Part shown: piece after piece, positions 42,159 to 52,527 of the stretch
Numbering within the stretch: the stretch's first letter is position 1
Layout of the letters: every line of letters begins with the position of its first letter
Source of the DNA: Chloroflexota bacterium
GTDB taxonomy: Bacteria; Chloroflexota; Chloroflexia; Thermomicrobiales; UBA6265
Length of the DNA: 56,889 nucleotides
Direction: 5' to 3'
NCBI GenBank assembly: GCA_023389575.1
Contig: JAEWEG010000068.1
Coordinates: 1-56,889 of the forward strand
The notes under the pieces: generated by a model
What the model was told of the DNA's origin: nothing
Seen by the model: only the letters and a program-made list of their open reading frames with translations
Database searches by the model: none
Translations under genes and position numbers: made by a program

Positions 42159-43601
42159 TTGGCATCGCACAGCGCGGAACGCGTCCGCACTCGAACACAG
42201 GAGTCGATCTGGTCTGGCGACCTCCGGGCGCTGACGATCGGGTCGATCCTGGCGACCACCATCGTCGCGTTCCAGGGGCTCGCGATGGCGACCGTCGCGC
42301 CGATCGTATCGGAGGATATCGGCGGTCGCGACCTGTACGGCTGGATCTTCACCGCGTTCCTGCTGCCGCAGATCGTCGGCACCGTGCTCGCCGGACGCGA
42401 GGTCGACCGGCGCTCGCCGGCGACGGTGTTCCTGGTCAGCCTGGTCATGTTCGGTATTGGCTGCGTGATCGCGGGCACGGCCAATTCAATTTACATGCTG
42501 TTCCTTGGCCGGGCGGTGCAGGGCTTCGGGGCCGGCGCGATGTTCTCCTGCGTCTACTCGGTCGTGGCCTCGGCCTACGAGGACCACTTGCGACCGGCGA
42601 TGCTGGCGGCGATGTCGAGCGCCTGGATTATCCCGTCCTTGATCGGACCGGCCATCGCCGGGTTCGTGGCCGAGCACATCTCGTGGCGGCTGGCGTTCTT
42701 CGGGCTGGTGCCGCTCGTGATTGTTGTGGCCCCGCTGACACTGCCGACCTACCGGAAGATCGTGAGGGAACCGGTCGATACAAGCGGCGACAAGCGGCTG
42801 CTGTACTCGGTACTGCTGGCGATCGCCACCGGATTGTTCCTCGCAGGACTCGAACTCAGGCCCTGGTTCGTTGGCGCGGCGGTCGCCGTGGTGGGACTCG
42901 CCGGACTGGCGCCTACCCTGAGGGCCCTGCTCCCGGACGGGGCGTTCTCGTTCCGGCCAGCGATGCCGGCGGCGGTGGTCTCCCGCGGGTTTGGTTTCGG
43001 TGGGTTCGCCGTAATGGAAACCTACATGATCTTCGCGCTGAAGGACTTTGGCGGCGCCTCCGCCACCCAGGCCGGTATCGTGCTGACGGTCACCTCGCTG
43101 CTGTGGACGTCGGGCTCGATGATCCAGGCTCGCTGGGACCGCAAGACCCACGGCACGCAACGCATGCACCGGATCGTCACCGGGTTCTCCATCGTGTTCC
43201 TGGCGTCCCTGGCCCTGTTCCTGTGCGTGGCGGTGCTGGGCGATATCTGGCTGGAACTGACGGTGGCGTGCTGGGGGCTGGCCGGGTTGGGCATCGGCCT
43301 GGCTTATCCGACGACCGTGACCGTCGCGTTCGACCACGCGCCGCCGGGGCAGGACGGCGCGGTGTCCTCGTCGTTGATGCTGGCCGACCTGTTCGCCTTC
43401 TCGGTGGGCGTTGGCCTTGGTGGGGTGCTGCTTGCCCTCGGTGAAGCGGCGGGTTGGTCGACCGAAGGCAGCGTGGCGCTGGCGATGAGCCTCGGTGTGG
43501 CGATGGTCGCGCTCGGCGTGGTGTCGGGGTCGCGGACCCGGCTCCCAGGCGAACGCTACGCCACGTCCGACGTGGGCACGAATCCCTCGCCCGGAACGTA
43601 G
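42159..43601 (+). CDS. MFS transporter
   Basis: A 480-residue protein with about 12-14 hydrophobic segments of the EmrB/DHA type (SILATTIVAFQGLAMATVAPIV, QIVGTVLAGREVDRRSP, VQGFGAGAMFSCVYSVV with the motif-C-like LIGPAIAGFVAE). It would export drugs or metabolites by proton exchange. TTG 42159 has GGAG upstream. Its last 46 bases overlap the convergent ABC-exporter gene. Confidence 0.9.
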   Translation: MASHSAERVRTRTQESIWSGDLRALTIGSILATTIVAFQGLAMATVAPIVSEDIGGRDLYGWIFTAFLLPQIVGTVLAGREVDRRSPATVFLVSLVMFGIGCVIAGTANSIYMLFLGRAVQGFGAGAMFSCVYSVVASAYEDHLRPAMLAAMSSAWIIPSLIGPAIAGFVAEHISWRLAFFGLVPLVIVVAPLTLPTYRKIVREPVDTSGDKRLLYSVLLAIATGLFLAGLELRPWFVGAAVAVVGLAGLAPTLRALLPDGAFSFRPAMPAAVVSRGFGFGGFAVMETYMIFALKDFGGASATQAGIVLTVTSLLWTSGSMIQARWDRKTHGTQRMHRIVTGFSIVFLASLALFLCVAVLGDIWLELTVACWGLAGLGIGLAYPTTVTVAFDHAPPGQDGAVSSSLMLADLFAFSVGVGLGGVLLALGEAAGWSTEGSVALAMSLGVAMVALGVVSGSRTRLPGERYATSDVGTNPSPGT

Positions 43602-45382
43602 TTCGGACTCTGGTGGCGGAAGTAGGTGTTGTAGACATCGCAGTAGCGACCGCCCGCCGCCAGCAACGACGCGTGCGTGCCCTCTTCCACGATGTCGCCA
43701 TGGTCGAGCACGATGATTCGATCAGCATGCTCGATGGTGGAGAGCCGGTGGGCGATCACGATCGAGGTGCGGTCGGCCAGCACCACATCGAGCCCTTCCT
43801 GGATCTGCGCCTCGGTGAGCGGGTCGACGCTGGCGGTGGCCTCGTCCAGGATCACGATGGCGGGATCCTGGATCAGCACACGGGCGAGGGCGACGAGTTG
43901 TCGCTGGCCCATCGAAAGCGCCCGTCCATATTCACCCACAACCGTGTCGAGCCCTTCGGGGAGCGACTCCAGCCAGTCGCCCTCACCCACCGCGTTGGCC
44001 GCCTTGAGGACCTCCTCGTCGGTGGCGTCGGGTTTCGGATAGCGAATGTTGTCGGCGACCGAGCCGGAGAAGAGGAACGGCGACTGGGGCACGATGCCGA
44101 GTTGACGGCGGTACTCGGGCAGGTTGAACGAGCGAATGCTCCGGCCGTCGATCAGCAGGTCGCCTTCCTGGAACTCGTAGAAGCGGGTGATGAGCTTGCC
44201 GAGGGTGCTCTTTCCCGCGCCGGTGTGGCCGACGATCGCGAGCGTTTCGCCCGCGGGAATCGTCAGGTTGAAGTTGTGTAGCACCCGGGCGTTGTCGGCG
44301 TAGGCGAACCCGAGATCGCGGAACTCGATGTGGCCGCGAACCCGCCCCGGCTCCTCACTGGCGGTCTGGACCACCTCGGGGTCGGCGTCGATCAGCGAGA
44401 AGATGCGCTCGGCCGCGCCGAGGCCCTGCTGGAACTGCGACCAGAACGATGCGATGGAGGTCATGGGCATCCAGAATAGCATCACGCTCTGGAAGAAGAG
44501 GAACCAGTCGCCGGCGGAGATCGTGCCGTCGATCAGGCCGCGTCCACCGAGATAGACGAGCCCGACCGTACCGAGGCCGGCCACGAAGAACAGCAGCGGG
44601 AAGATGGCGGCGAAGACGAGACCCTGCTTGAGCGTGACCTTGTAGGCCTGCTCGTTGATCGGGTCGAACTCGTCGTAGAGGCGGCGTTCCTGCCGGAAGT
44701 TCTTGGCGATGGCGATGCCGTTCATCGTCTCCTGGATGCTGGAGTTGACGACGGCGGTCGAGCGCTGGGCGCGTTGAGTCGATTCACGCGCGATCTTGCG
44801 AAAACCGATCGAGAGGCCGACGAAGACCGGCGTTATGGAGATGGCGACCAGGGCCAGCGTGACGTTCCGGGTGAAGAGTACACCCGTGATGATCACCACC
44901 AGCAGGATCTGGCTGAGCAGGTTCATGGTGAGGGTGACGACGGTCGAGAAGTCATCCGAGTCGGAAGTGACGCGGCTGACGATCCTTCCCGATGGAACGG
45001 TGTCGTAAAACGACAGGTCGCGCTCCATGACGGCCTGGAAGGCATCCTCCCGCAGGTCGAGCACGACATCGCCGACCACCTTCGCGGTCAGCCACTGGCG
45101 CACGAAGTTGAACACCCAGGCCAGTACACCCGAGAGCAGCAGGCCGAAGAAGAGCAGCCAGAGGGCGCTTCTGGCGCCGTCGTTGATCACCTTGTCGATG
45201 CCCCAGGCGCCGATTATTGGCTGGAGCATGCTGGCGGCCGAGTTGAGGACGATCATCACGGCGACGATCATCATCGGGCCAAGGGCGGGGCGGAAGTACT
45301 GGCCTATGCGCCGGAGCAGCTCGCCATCGGAGTACTGGCGGTCGAAGTCCTCGGCGTCGAGGCCCTGCATGATGAATCCCAT
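43556..45382 (-). CDS. Heterodimeric ABC exporter subunit with canonical Walker B
   Basis: A 608-residue half-transporter. A six-helix membrane domain (residues about 25-320) is followed by an ATPase with Walker A GHTGAGKST, the unusual signature LSMGQRQ and Walker B IVILDEATAS with the catalytic Glu. AGGAGTAAGCC precedes ATG 45382. It lies three bases after the partner gene. The odd signature is expected in the subunit that pairs with a degenerate partner site. Exported substrate is unknown (drug or lipid). Confidence 0.93.
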   Translation of the reverse strand: MGFIMQGLDAEDFDRQYSDGELLRRIGQYFRPALGPMMIVAVMIVLNSAASMLQPIIGAWGIDKVINDGARSALWLLFFGLLLSGVLAWVFNFVRQWLTAKVVGDVVLDLREDAFQAVMERDLSFYDTVPSGRIVSRVTSDSDDFSTVVTLTMNLLSQILLVVIITGVLFTRNVTLALVAISITPVFVGLSIGFRKIARESTQRAQRSTAVVNSSIQETMNGIAIAKNFRQERRLYDEFDPINEQAYKVTLKQGLVFAAIFPLLFFVAGLGTVGLVYLGGRGLIDGTISAGDWFLFFQSVMLFWMPMTSIASFWSQFQQGLGAAERIFSLIDADPEVVQTASEEPGRVRGHIEFRDLGFAYADNARVLHNFNLTIPAGETLAIVGHTGAGKSTLGKLITRFYEFQEGDLLIDGRSIRSFNLPEYRRQLGIVPQSPFLFSGSVADNIRYPKPDATDEEVLKAANAVGEGDWLESLPEGLDTVVGEYGRALSMGQRQLVALARVLIQDPAIVILDEATASVDPLTEAQIQEGLDVVLADRTSIVIAHRLSTIEHADRIIVLDHGDIVEEGTHASLLAAGGRYCDVYNTYFRHQSPNYVPGEGFVPTSDVA

Positions 45383-45385
45383 GGC

Positions 45386-47260
45386 TTACTCCTGGACCTT
45401 GGCGCTGGTGGCGGTGGCGAGTTCGGTTGACGTGTCTGGCGCCTCGACTTCGTCGTAGTGGGCGAAGATCCGGCGGTAGAGGGATGAACGGGCGAGCAGG
45501 TCGTCGTGGCTGCCGGAGTCAACCAGTTCGCCCTTTCGGATCAGCAGGACCTTGTCGGCCCACCTGATCTGTGAGAGGCGGTGGGTGATGAGCAGGGTGG
45601 TCCGGCCTTCGAGGATTCGGCGGATGGCTTGCTGGATGGCGTCCTCGGTGGCGCTGTCGATGGCGCTGGTGGAATCGTCGAGCACCAGCACGCTGGGCGA
45701 GGTGAGGAGGGCGCGGGCGATCGCCAGCCGCTGGCGCTGCCCACCGGAGAGGGTGATGCCACGCTCGCCGATGGTCGTCTCGTAGCCTTCCTCCAGTTCC
45801 ACGATGAACTCGTGGGCCTGGGCATCGCGGGCGGCGCGGACGATCTCCTCGCGGTCCGCCGTCTGGCCGAGGCTGAAGCCGATGTTCTCGGCCACCGAGC
45901 GGGAGAAGAGCGTGACATCCTGCTCGATGAACGAGATCTGTGAGCGGAGGGAGTCCATGTTCCAGTCGCGCACGTCCACTCCGTCGATCAGGATCCGGCC
46001 CCCATCGACATCGTAGGTGCGGTTGACCAGCCGGGTGAGCGTGCTCTTGCCAGAGCCGGTTTCACCGACGATGGCGATGGTCTGACCCGGCTCGGCCGTG
46101 AACGACACGTTTCGCAGGACCGGGGAGTCCGCGTAGCCGAAGGACACGTTCTCGAAGACGATTTCGCCCTTCATCTCGGCGACGTGCCCACCGGAGTTCT
46201 GGTCGAGTTCGGTTTCGTCCTTCATCAGGGCGAGGATGCGTTGCGCGCTGGAGATGCCCATCTGGACCAACGAGAACGAGAACGTCGAGATGAAGGTTGG
46301 GAACCCAAGCTGCTGGAGGAGACCGATGTAGGCCACCAGTTGCCCGAGCGTGATGTCGCCCTGCTGCACCAGGTAGACGCCGTGAAGCGCTCCGGCGGCG
46401 ATCGCGATCGGCAGCAGCAATGTTGGCAGGTACTTCGCCTGGACGAGACCCTGCACGACCTGGAGATCACGATAGAGCCGGGCGTTGCGGTTGAACTTGT
46501 GCCGCTCCTGCTGTTCCTGACCAGTGGCCTTGACGACCTCGACGCCGCGGACGGCTTCGTTCAGCCCGGCGTTGAGCATGCCGAACTGGGCGCGCATGTC
46601 GTTCGAGACCGGGGCCAGCCGATCCATGTACAACTTCAGGGTGAAGAAGAACCCGACGGCGAAGAGGATCGGCACGATCAGCAGTTTCACGTCGATGAAC
46701 GCGATGAAGATGAACGGGACGACCAGCGCCAGCATCGAGTCGATGATCAGGTCCAGGCCGGGCGACATCATGAAGCCCAGTTGCCGCACATCGTTGGTCG
46801 AGCGGGCCATGAGATCGCCGACTTGCTGGCGGTTGTGAAAGGTCTGGCTCTTGCCGAGCAGGCTGGTGAACAGCTCCAGCCGGCTGTCCCGTTCGATGCG
46901 CTTGGCGAGGACTTCCACCGCGAACCGGGCCACGACATCGAAGACGCCGCGGAGGATGACAATGCCGAGCAGGATGAGGGAGATGCGAACCAGCGCCGCC
47001 TGGCGGTCTCCGGAGGTGTCCAGGACCTCATCGAAGGCCGCGCCGGTGATGCCCGGAATCGCGCCGTTCAGGATGGTGGACGCCACCGCGCCGATGATGA
47101 AGGCCGACAGTAGGAACCGGTAGCGAGTGACGTGGGAGACGATCCAACGCACTGGCGTGGACTGGTCGAACTCCTGTAGGTTGTCTACCGAGAACTCGGA
47201 ACGCGCGCTCGCGAGGCCAGGTTCGTTGGATGGGTCTGGGCGTGACGAAGCAGTGGCCAC
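45386..47260 (-). CDS. Heterodimeric ABC exporter subunit with degenerate Walker B
   Basis: A 624-residue half-transporter. It has a membrane domain and an ATPase with Walker A GETGSGKST and canonical signature LSGGQRQ. Walker B VLVLDDSTSA has Asp in place of the catalytic Glu. Together with the partner LSMGQ this makes one composite ATP site degenerate, as in BmrC/BmrD and TM287/288. GTG 47260 has GGAG nine bases upstream. A possible SOS-type box lies in its promoter region. Confidence 0.93.
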   Translation of the reverse strand: MATASSRPDPSNEPGLASARSEFSVDNLQEFDQSTPVRWIVSHVTRYRFLLSAFIIGAVASTILNGAIPGITGAAFDEVLDTSGDRQAALVRISLILLGIVILRGVFDVVARFAVEVLAKRIERDSRLELFTSLLGKSQTFHNRQQVGDLMARSTNDVRQLGFMMSPGLDLIIDSMLALVVPFIFIAFIDVKLLIVPILFAVGFFFTLKLYMDRLAPVSNDMRAQFGMLNAGLNEAVRGVEVVKATGQEQQERHKFNRNARLYRDLQVVQGLVQAKYLPTLLLPIAIAAGALHGVYLVQQGDITLGQLVAYIGLLQQLGFPTFISTFSFSLVQMGISSAQRILALMKDETELDQNSGGHVAEMKGEIVFENVSFGYADSPVLRNVSFTAEPGQTIAIVGETGSGKSTLTRLVNRTYDVDGGRILIDGVDVRDWNMDSLRSQISFIEQDVTLFSRSVAENIGFSLGQTADREEIVRAARDAQAHEFIVELEEGYETTIGERGITLSGGQRQRLAIARALLTSPSVLVLDDSTSAIDSATEDAIQQAIRRILEGRTTLLITHRLSQIRWADKVLLIRKGELVDSGSHDDLLARSSLYRRIFAHYDEVEAPDTSTELATATSAKVQE

Positions 47261-47564
47261 GGGGCATTCTCCGGATGGCTGGACGCACGGTCAGGAAGCG
47301 CGGATGCCCTGGAACGGGGTGGCGCGAACGTGCCAGTGTACTTCGCGGTTCGTTGGTGCCGCCACGGCCAGTCCGGACGGTGCCGATTCGATGTGAAGGC
47401 GAACACGCGTTCGCATGCTCTCATGCGTGTACGTTCATGTCAAGTAGAGGCGGAACGAGCCGGTATCGCATGGGTGTGATCGCCGCGCCAAACGTTCAAT
47501 TCAACGTGAGGCCATCGTGGGGGGTCACCCAGGGGCAAGGTCAAGACGCCTCGTCCGAACAGAC
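47261..47564. other. Intergenic region before the ABC exporter
   Basis: No gene is seen. It contains a TTGACA-like -35 and the GAAC-N4-GTTC palindrome (47400-47443). Part of the region is a complex inverted repeat (GCATG/CATGC and ACACGC/GCGTGT). Confidence 0.4.
47400..47443 (-). promoter_or_regulatory. Possible SOS box near the ABC-exporter promoter
   Basis: CGAAC-ACGC-GTTCG (47400-47413) is a perfect palindrome, extendable to GCGAAC/GTTCGC, matching the Gram-positive LexA consensus. On the minus strand a TTGACA (47438-47443) lies upstream, but the hexamer 17 bases on is GAGCAT, a poor -10. The box is about 140 bases before the exporter start. Confidence 0.4.
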
Positions 47565-48800
47565 TCAGACGGGTTTGAGGTCGGCGCTCGATCCGGGTTC
47601 CTGGGGCGTGACGTAACGACCGCCTTCGATCATCGCCGGGTGGATAAAGTACTCGCGCAAGTGGGGGATGTGTTCGAGGAAGATCGGTTCGTTGTCGAGC
47701 GCGATCCGGAGGAACAGCATCAGGTGCTGGTGCACCTGTCCCATGTCGCCGACGTGCGGCGCCACCGGCAGTCCGGCCTGTTTGGCCAGCAGCGCGACGG
47801 CCAGAAATTCGCTGATTCCGGCGAGCCGGGTGATGTCGGGCTGGACGAAATGAACCGCTTCGGCCTGGATCAGGTTCTTGAAGCCGATCCTGTTCGCGAC
47901 ATGCTCGCCGGTGGCGATCTTCAGCGGCTGGATCTCCCTTGCGATGCGCTGGTGCCCCAGGATGTCGTCCGGATGAGTTGGCTCCTCCACCCAAAGCAGG
48001 TCGAGGTCGCTCAGGTGACGGCAGTGCTCGATGGCGGCGGGCACCGACCATTGCTGGTTCACGTCGATCATCAGGTCGACATCTGATCTCACCGCCTCCC
48101 GCAGCATCGCGGCGCGGCGATAGTCTCGCTGGGGATCGTCGGAACCGACCTTGAGCTTGAGGGCCAGGAAGCCGCTTGCCACCGCCTGTTTCGCGTTCTC
48201 CACCAGGCGCTCGTCGGTATAGCCGAACCAGCCGATGGAGGTGTCGTAGCCGGGATAGCCATCCGCCAGGACATGGTCGCGGCTGGAGCGGCCGGGACGG
48301 TGGACTTCGACAAGCTGGATCGCCTCGTCGCGCGTCAGCACGTCCTCCAGATAGCTGAGGTCGAGAAGGTCGACGAGCTGGCGTGAGTCCAGATCGAGCA
48401 GGAGCTTCCACAGCGGCACGCCCCGTGATTTCGCCCAGAGGTCGAAGCAGGCGTTGGTGATGGAGGCCAGCGCGAGGTGCACGACGCCCTTGTGGGGGCC
48501 GAGCCAGCGCAACTGGGGATGATTGGCGAGCGACCGCTGGGTTTGGCCGAAGCTCGCCATCAGCTCGTCGATGTCCCGCCCGACCAGCGATCCGGCGAGC
48601 ATCTCGATGGCGGCGGTGACGAGGTCGTTGCCCATCCCGAGCGTCAGGACGAAACCGGTTCCGACCGTCCCGTCCTCCGCGTGGAGCAGGGTGACGGCGT
48701 AGGCGTACTGAGGATTGCTGTGGACGGCGTCCGTGCCCTCACCCGGCTTGAGCCGGAACCGGGCGTCGCGAGTGGTGACCGAGGCGATGGTGAGCGACAT
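47565..48800 (-). CDS. L-fuconate dehydratase (enolase superfamily)
   Basis: A 411-residue mandelate-racemase-type enzyme. It has LKLKVG with the catalytic Lys pair, MIDVNQQW (metal Asp), WVEEPTHPDDILGH (metal Glu), KIATGEHVANR (metal Glu) and PHVGDMGQVHQHL (catalytic His). These match FucD, which dehydrates L-fuconate to 2-keto-3-deoxy-L-fuconate. Neighbouring GH29 fucosidase supports L-fucose catabolism. AGGAAGG precedes ATG 48800. It is the last gene of the sugar cluster on the minus strand. Confidence 0.85.
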   Translation of the reverse strand: MSLTIASVTTRDARFRLKPGEGTDAVHSNPQYAYAVTLLHAEDGTVGTGFVLTLGMGNDLVTAAIEMLAGSLVGRDIDELMASFGQTQRSLANHPQLRWLGPHKGVVHLALASITNACFDLWAKSRGVPLWKLLLDLDSRQLVDLLDLSYLEDVLTRDEAIQLVEVHRPGRSSRDHVLADGYPGYDTSIGWFGYTDERLVENAKQAVASGFLALKLKVGSDDPQRDYRRAAMLREAVRSDVDLMIDVNQQWSVPAAIEHCRHLSDLDLLWVEEPTHPDDILGHQRIAREIQPLKIATGEHVANRIGFKNLIQAEAVHFVQPDITRLAGISEFLAVALLAKQAGLPVAPHVGDMGQVHQHLMLFLRIALDNEPIFLEHIPHLREYFIHPAMIEGGRYVTPQEPGSSADLKPV

Positions 48801-48891
48801 GCGTGGGACCTTCCTCCTGTGGTGATACGCGACGGTGTCAGGGTCCCGCGCTGGCGATGCCGCCGCGCCTCCAGGGGATGAGGAAGTTCGC

Positions 48892-49680
48892 TCAGCCGTC
48901 CTCGGTCCAGCGGGCGGGATGTGCTCCCTGTCCGGGAGCGATGTCGTCTTCCAGGTCGCCGAATCGGGTCCAGCTGTCCCGTGGCCGATAGCCTATCTTG
49001 AGCATCGCGTCGGTCAAGTCCCAGCGCCGGTTCGGATTGTCGGATACCGCGTAGAAGATTCCGTATCGCTCAGCCGTTTCGGTGGCGCATTCGAATGCGT
49101 GGGCGCAATCTCGGGGACTCAGCCACATCGCCCTGCCCACGTCCATCGTCATCACAGGCTCGGGCATGAACCAGCCGATGCGGAGGGCGATGAACTCGAG
49201 GCCCCATTCGTCGAAGTAGTAGCGGCCGAGCGTTTCGCCAAACGCCTTGGAGGCGCCATAAAAGGAGTCGGGCCGCTGCGGCATGTCGTTGTAGACGGGC
49301 CATTCCGAGTTCTGGTCGTACTTGCCCATGACGTGGTTGGTCGACGCGAACACGATCCGGCGGACGTTGGCCAGCCGGGCGGCTTCGAGGATGTTCCGCA
49401 CGCCGAGGATGTTGTTTTCGTAGACGCTCTCCCACGAGGCCGGCACATTCGGGTCACCGGCGAGGTGCCAGACGGTGTCAATGCCCACCATGATCGGAAG
49501 CACCTGATCGAGTTCCCGAATATCCGCCGCGACCGCGTCGGTGCCCTCGGGTAGGTCGCCTGGGACGTTCCGGAAATGCAGGCGGAGATCGTAGGTTTCG
49601 CGGTGGAGCGCGGAGAGGGAGCGGCCGATTCCGCCTCCGGCTCCGGTGATCAGGACACGTCGACGGGGGTTCGTGGTCAT
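48892..49680 (-). CDS. NAD-dependent epimerase/dehydratase-family (uronate dehydrogenase-like)
   Basis: A 262-residue extended SDR: LITGAGGGIGRSL nucleotide loop, DTVWHLAGDPNV, FASTNHVMG, and catalytic YGASK (active-site Tyr and Lys). It resembles uronate dehydrogenases, which oxidise the anomeric carbon of sugars. In this cluster it may act on L-fucose or a related sugar; this is inferred. A second, similar gene is at 50521-51309, and the two may have different substrates. Confidence 0.85.
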   Translation of the reverse strand: MTTNPRRRVLITGAGGGIGRSLSALHRETYDLRLHFRNVPGDLPEGTDAVAADIRELDQVLPIMVGIDTVWHLAGDPNVPASWESVYENNILGVRNILEAARLANVRRIVFASTNHVMGKYDQNSEWPVYNDMPQRPDSFYGASKAFGETLGRYYFDEWGLEFIALRIGWFMPEPVMTMDVGRAMWLSPRDCAHAFECATETAERYGIFYAVSDNPNRRWDLTDAMLKIGYRPRDSWTRFGDLEDDIAPGQGAHPARWTEDG

Positions 49681-49704
49681 GGGCGCTGCCTCCGTGATGG
49701 TTGG

Positions 49705-50496
49705 CTAGTTGCCGATATGGCGATCGATCGCGGCGCGGATGACAGTTCGTGTCGCGACGAGATCGGCGCGGTTGTGATCTGGAAGGTCGTTCAGCACCGG
49801 ATCCAGCAGCGCCAGCAAGTCGCTCAGGAGCCGGAACTGGTCTGCCCTCGTTACGGGCAGGTCGCCGGGCAAGTCAACGTCTCGCCGGTCGTCGTGGGCC
49901 GGCGCGCGATGGTTCTTGTGGACGAAGCGGGCGGTGCCGCCACAGTCCGCGACCATCTGGAGATGCCGCGTCACCACCCAGGGATTTCCGCGCCGGATGC
50001 CCTTGATGGCGATGTGGGCCATTCCCAGCGACTCCTGGCACCAGAACACCGTCAACTCGCGCACCGCCTGGTCATCCAGGAACGGTGGCGCGGCGGTGAC
50101 CGGCACCGGCTCGCGTTCGAAGACGACCTTCGTGTCAGGCGGCCGTTCGGCGTTGGCCACGGGTGCCCAATACCAATCCACCTGCTGGAGGCCATTCGGC
50201 CAGCGAACCAGCGAGAACACATAGGCACCGCCGGGCGGGCCGTTCCGGGGAAGGCTGAAGGCGAGGGAGGCGTCGCAACGGGCCTGGACCCACGGGACCG
50301 GGTCGGCGATGACCTCGCTCAGGAGGTCAGCGCCCGCCACGATCCAGATGTCGATGTCGCTCAGGTCATCGGCGTCGCCGCGACCGAGCGAGCCCGCCAG
50401 CCAGACCGCGCGGACGCGGTTGTCCGCTTCCATGCGGCGGACGATCGACGACAGGAGGTGCTCACGGTCGGATCGATTTGCTGGATCGGTAACCAT
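49705..50496 (-). CDS. Nucleotidyltransferase-fold protein
   Basis: A 263-residue Pol-beta-superfamily protein. GSLGRGDADDLSDIDIWIV carries the GSLGRG motif and DxD metal pair. The rest (WYWAPVANAERPP, LRNPWVVTRHLQMV) resembles streptomycin/aminoglycoside nucleotidyltransferase-type and unclassified relatives. It would transfer a nucleotide or act on RNA. It sits between the two dehydrogenase genes of the sugar cluster, which is unusual, and its link to sugar use is unclear. Confidence 0.8.
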   Translation of the reverse strand: MVTDPANRSDREHLLSSIVRRMEADNRVRAVWLAGSLGRGDADDLSDIDIWIVAGADLLSEVIADPVPWVQARCDASLAFSLPRNGPPGGAYVFSLVRWPNGLQQVDWYWAPVANAERPPDTKVVFEREPVPVTAAPPFLDDQAVRELTVFWCQESLGMAHIAIKGIRRGNPWVVTRHLQMVADCGGTARFVHKNHRAPAHDDRRDVDLPGDLPVTRADQFRLLSDLLALLDPVLNDLPDHNRADLVATRTVIRAAIDRHIGN

Positions 50497-50520
50497 GGCC
50501 CCTCCTGCCGTCGCGAAGGA

Positions 50521-51309
50521 CTACGGCCACTCTTCTCGGAGAGGAGGATCACCGGGAGCGTGGCTGTAATCGATCTCCAGTTCCTCGTCCCAGCGCTCAA
50601 CCGGGCGGTAGCCCAGGTCGATGATGGTGTTGGTGATGTCCCAGCGGCGGTCGGCGTTCTCCGAAATCGCGTAGTAGATGCCGAACGGGACCTTCGTCTC
50701 GATCGCGCCCTGGGTGACGTTGACCATGTCTTTCGGGCCGAGCCACATCGCGCGGAGGATCGAATGATCCCTGGCGGCGTCGAGTCGATGGCGCTCGGTG
50801 AACCACCCGATCCGGAGCGAGATGAACTCCAACCCGAATGCATCGTAGTAGTAGCGGCCAAAGACCTCGCCGATCACCTTGGACGCGCCGTAGTGCGAGT
50901 CCGGGCGAACCGGCATCGAGACGTACACCGGCCACTCGCCATCGCGGTCATACATGCCCATTGAATGGTTGGACGAGGCGAAGATCACGCGGCGGACTCC
51001 CGCCTCCTTCGCCGCTTCCAGCACGTTGCGGGTGGCGATGATGTTGTCATTGAGGATGTCGTCCCAGGGCGCCTGCACGCTCGGGTTGGCGGCCATGTGG
51101 ATGACGGTGTCGATGCCATCCATCATCGGGCGCACGCTGTCGTAGTCGGCCAGCACGGCGGTGACGTGCTCGAAGCCTTCGGGCTGGGTTTCGGGCGTGC
51201 GGTTGTGCAGCCGCAGGTCGTACTGATCCTTCAGGCCATTGATGAGGCAGGTGCCGATACGTCCGCGAGCGCCGGTGATGAGGACTTTCCTGCGAGTTGA
51301 TTCAGTCAC
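50521..51309 (-). CDS. NAD-dependent epimerase/dehydratase-family, second paralog
   Basis: A 262-residue extended SDR like the one at 48892: LITGARGRIGTCL, DTVIHMAANPSV, FASSNHSMG and YGASK. Uronate-dehydrogenase-like. The pair share layout (RRWD.T, GYRP near the C-terminus) and are probably an old duplication. It follows the GH172 gene by 27 bases in the transcript. Confidence 0.85.
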   Translation of the reverse strand: MTESTRRKVLITGARGRIGTCLINGLKDQYDLRLHNRTPETQPEGFEHVTAVLADYDSVRPMMDGIDTVIHMAANPSVQAPWDDILNDNIIATRNVLEAAKEAGVRRVIFASSNHSMGMYDRDGEWPVYVSMPVRPDSHYGASKVIGEVFGRYYYDAFGLEFISLRIGWFTERHRLDAARDHSILRAMWLGPKDMVNVTQGAIETKVPFGIYYAISENADRRWDITNTIIDLGYRPVERWDEELEIDYSHAPGDPPLREEWP

Positions 51310-51336
51310 GGATTGAACCTTCCTTAGTGATATGCG

Positions 51337-52434
<1,098 letters not shown>

Positions 52435-52527
52435 TCCAAAGCCCTTCAGGACCATACGGTCCACGATATCGAGCGACGTTCGCAAGTCATTGCCAGCTTC
52501 AAGTTGTCGCCGGAAGTGGCGCGGGTG

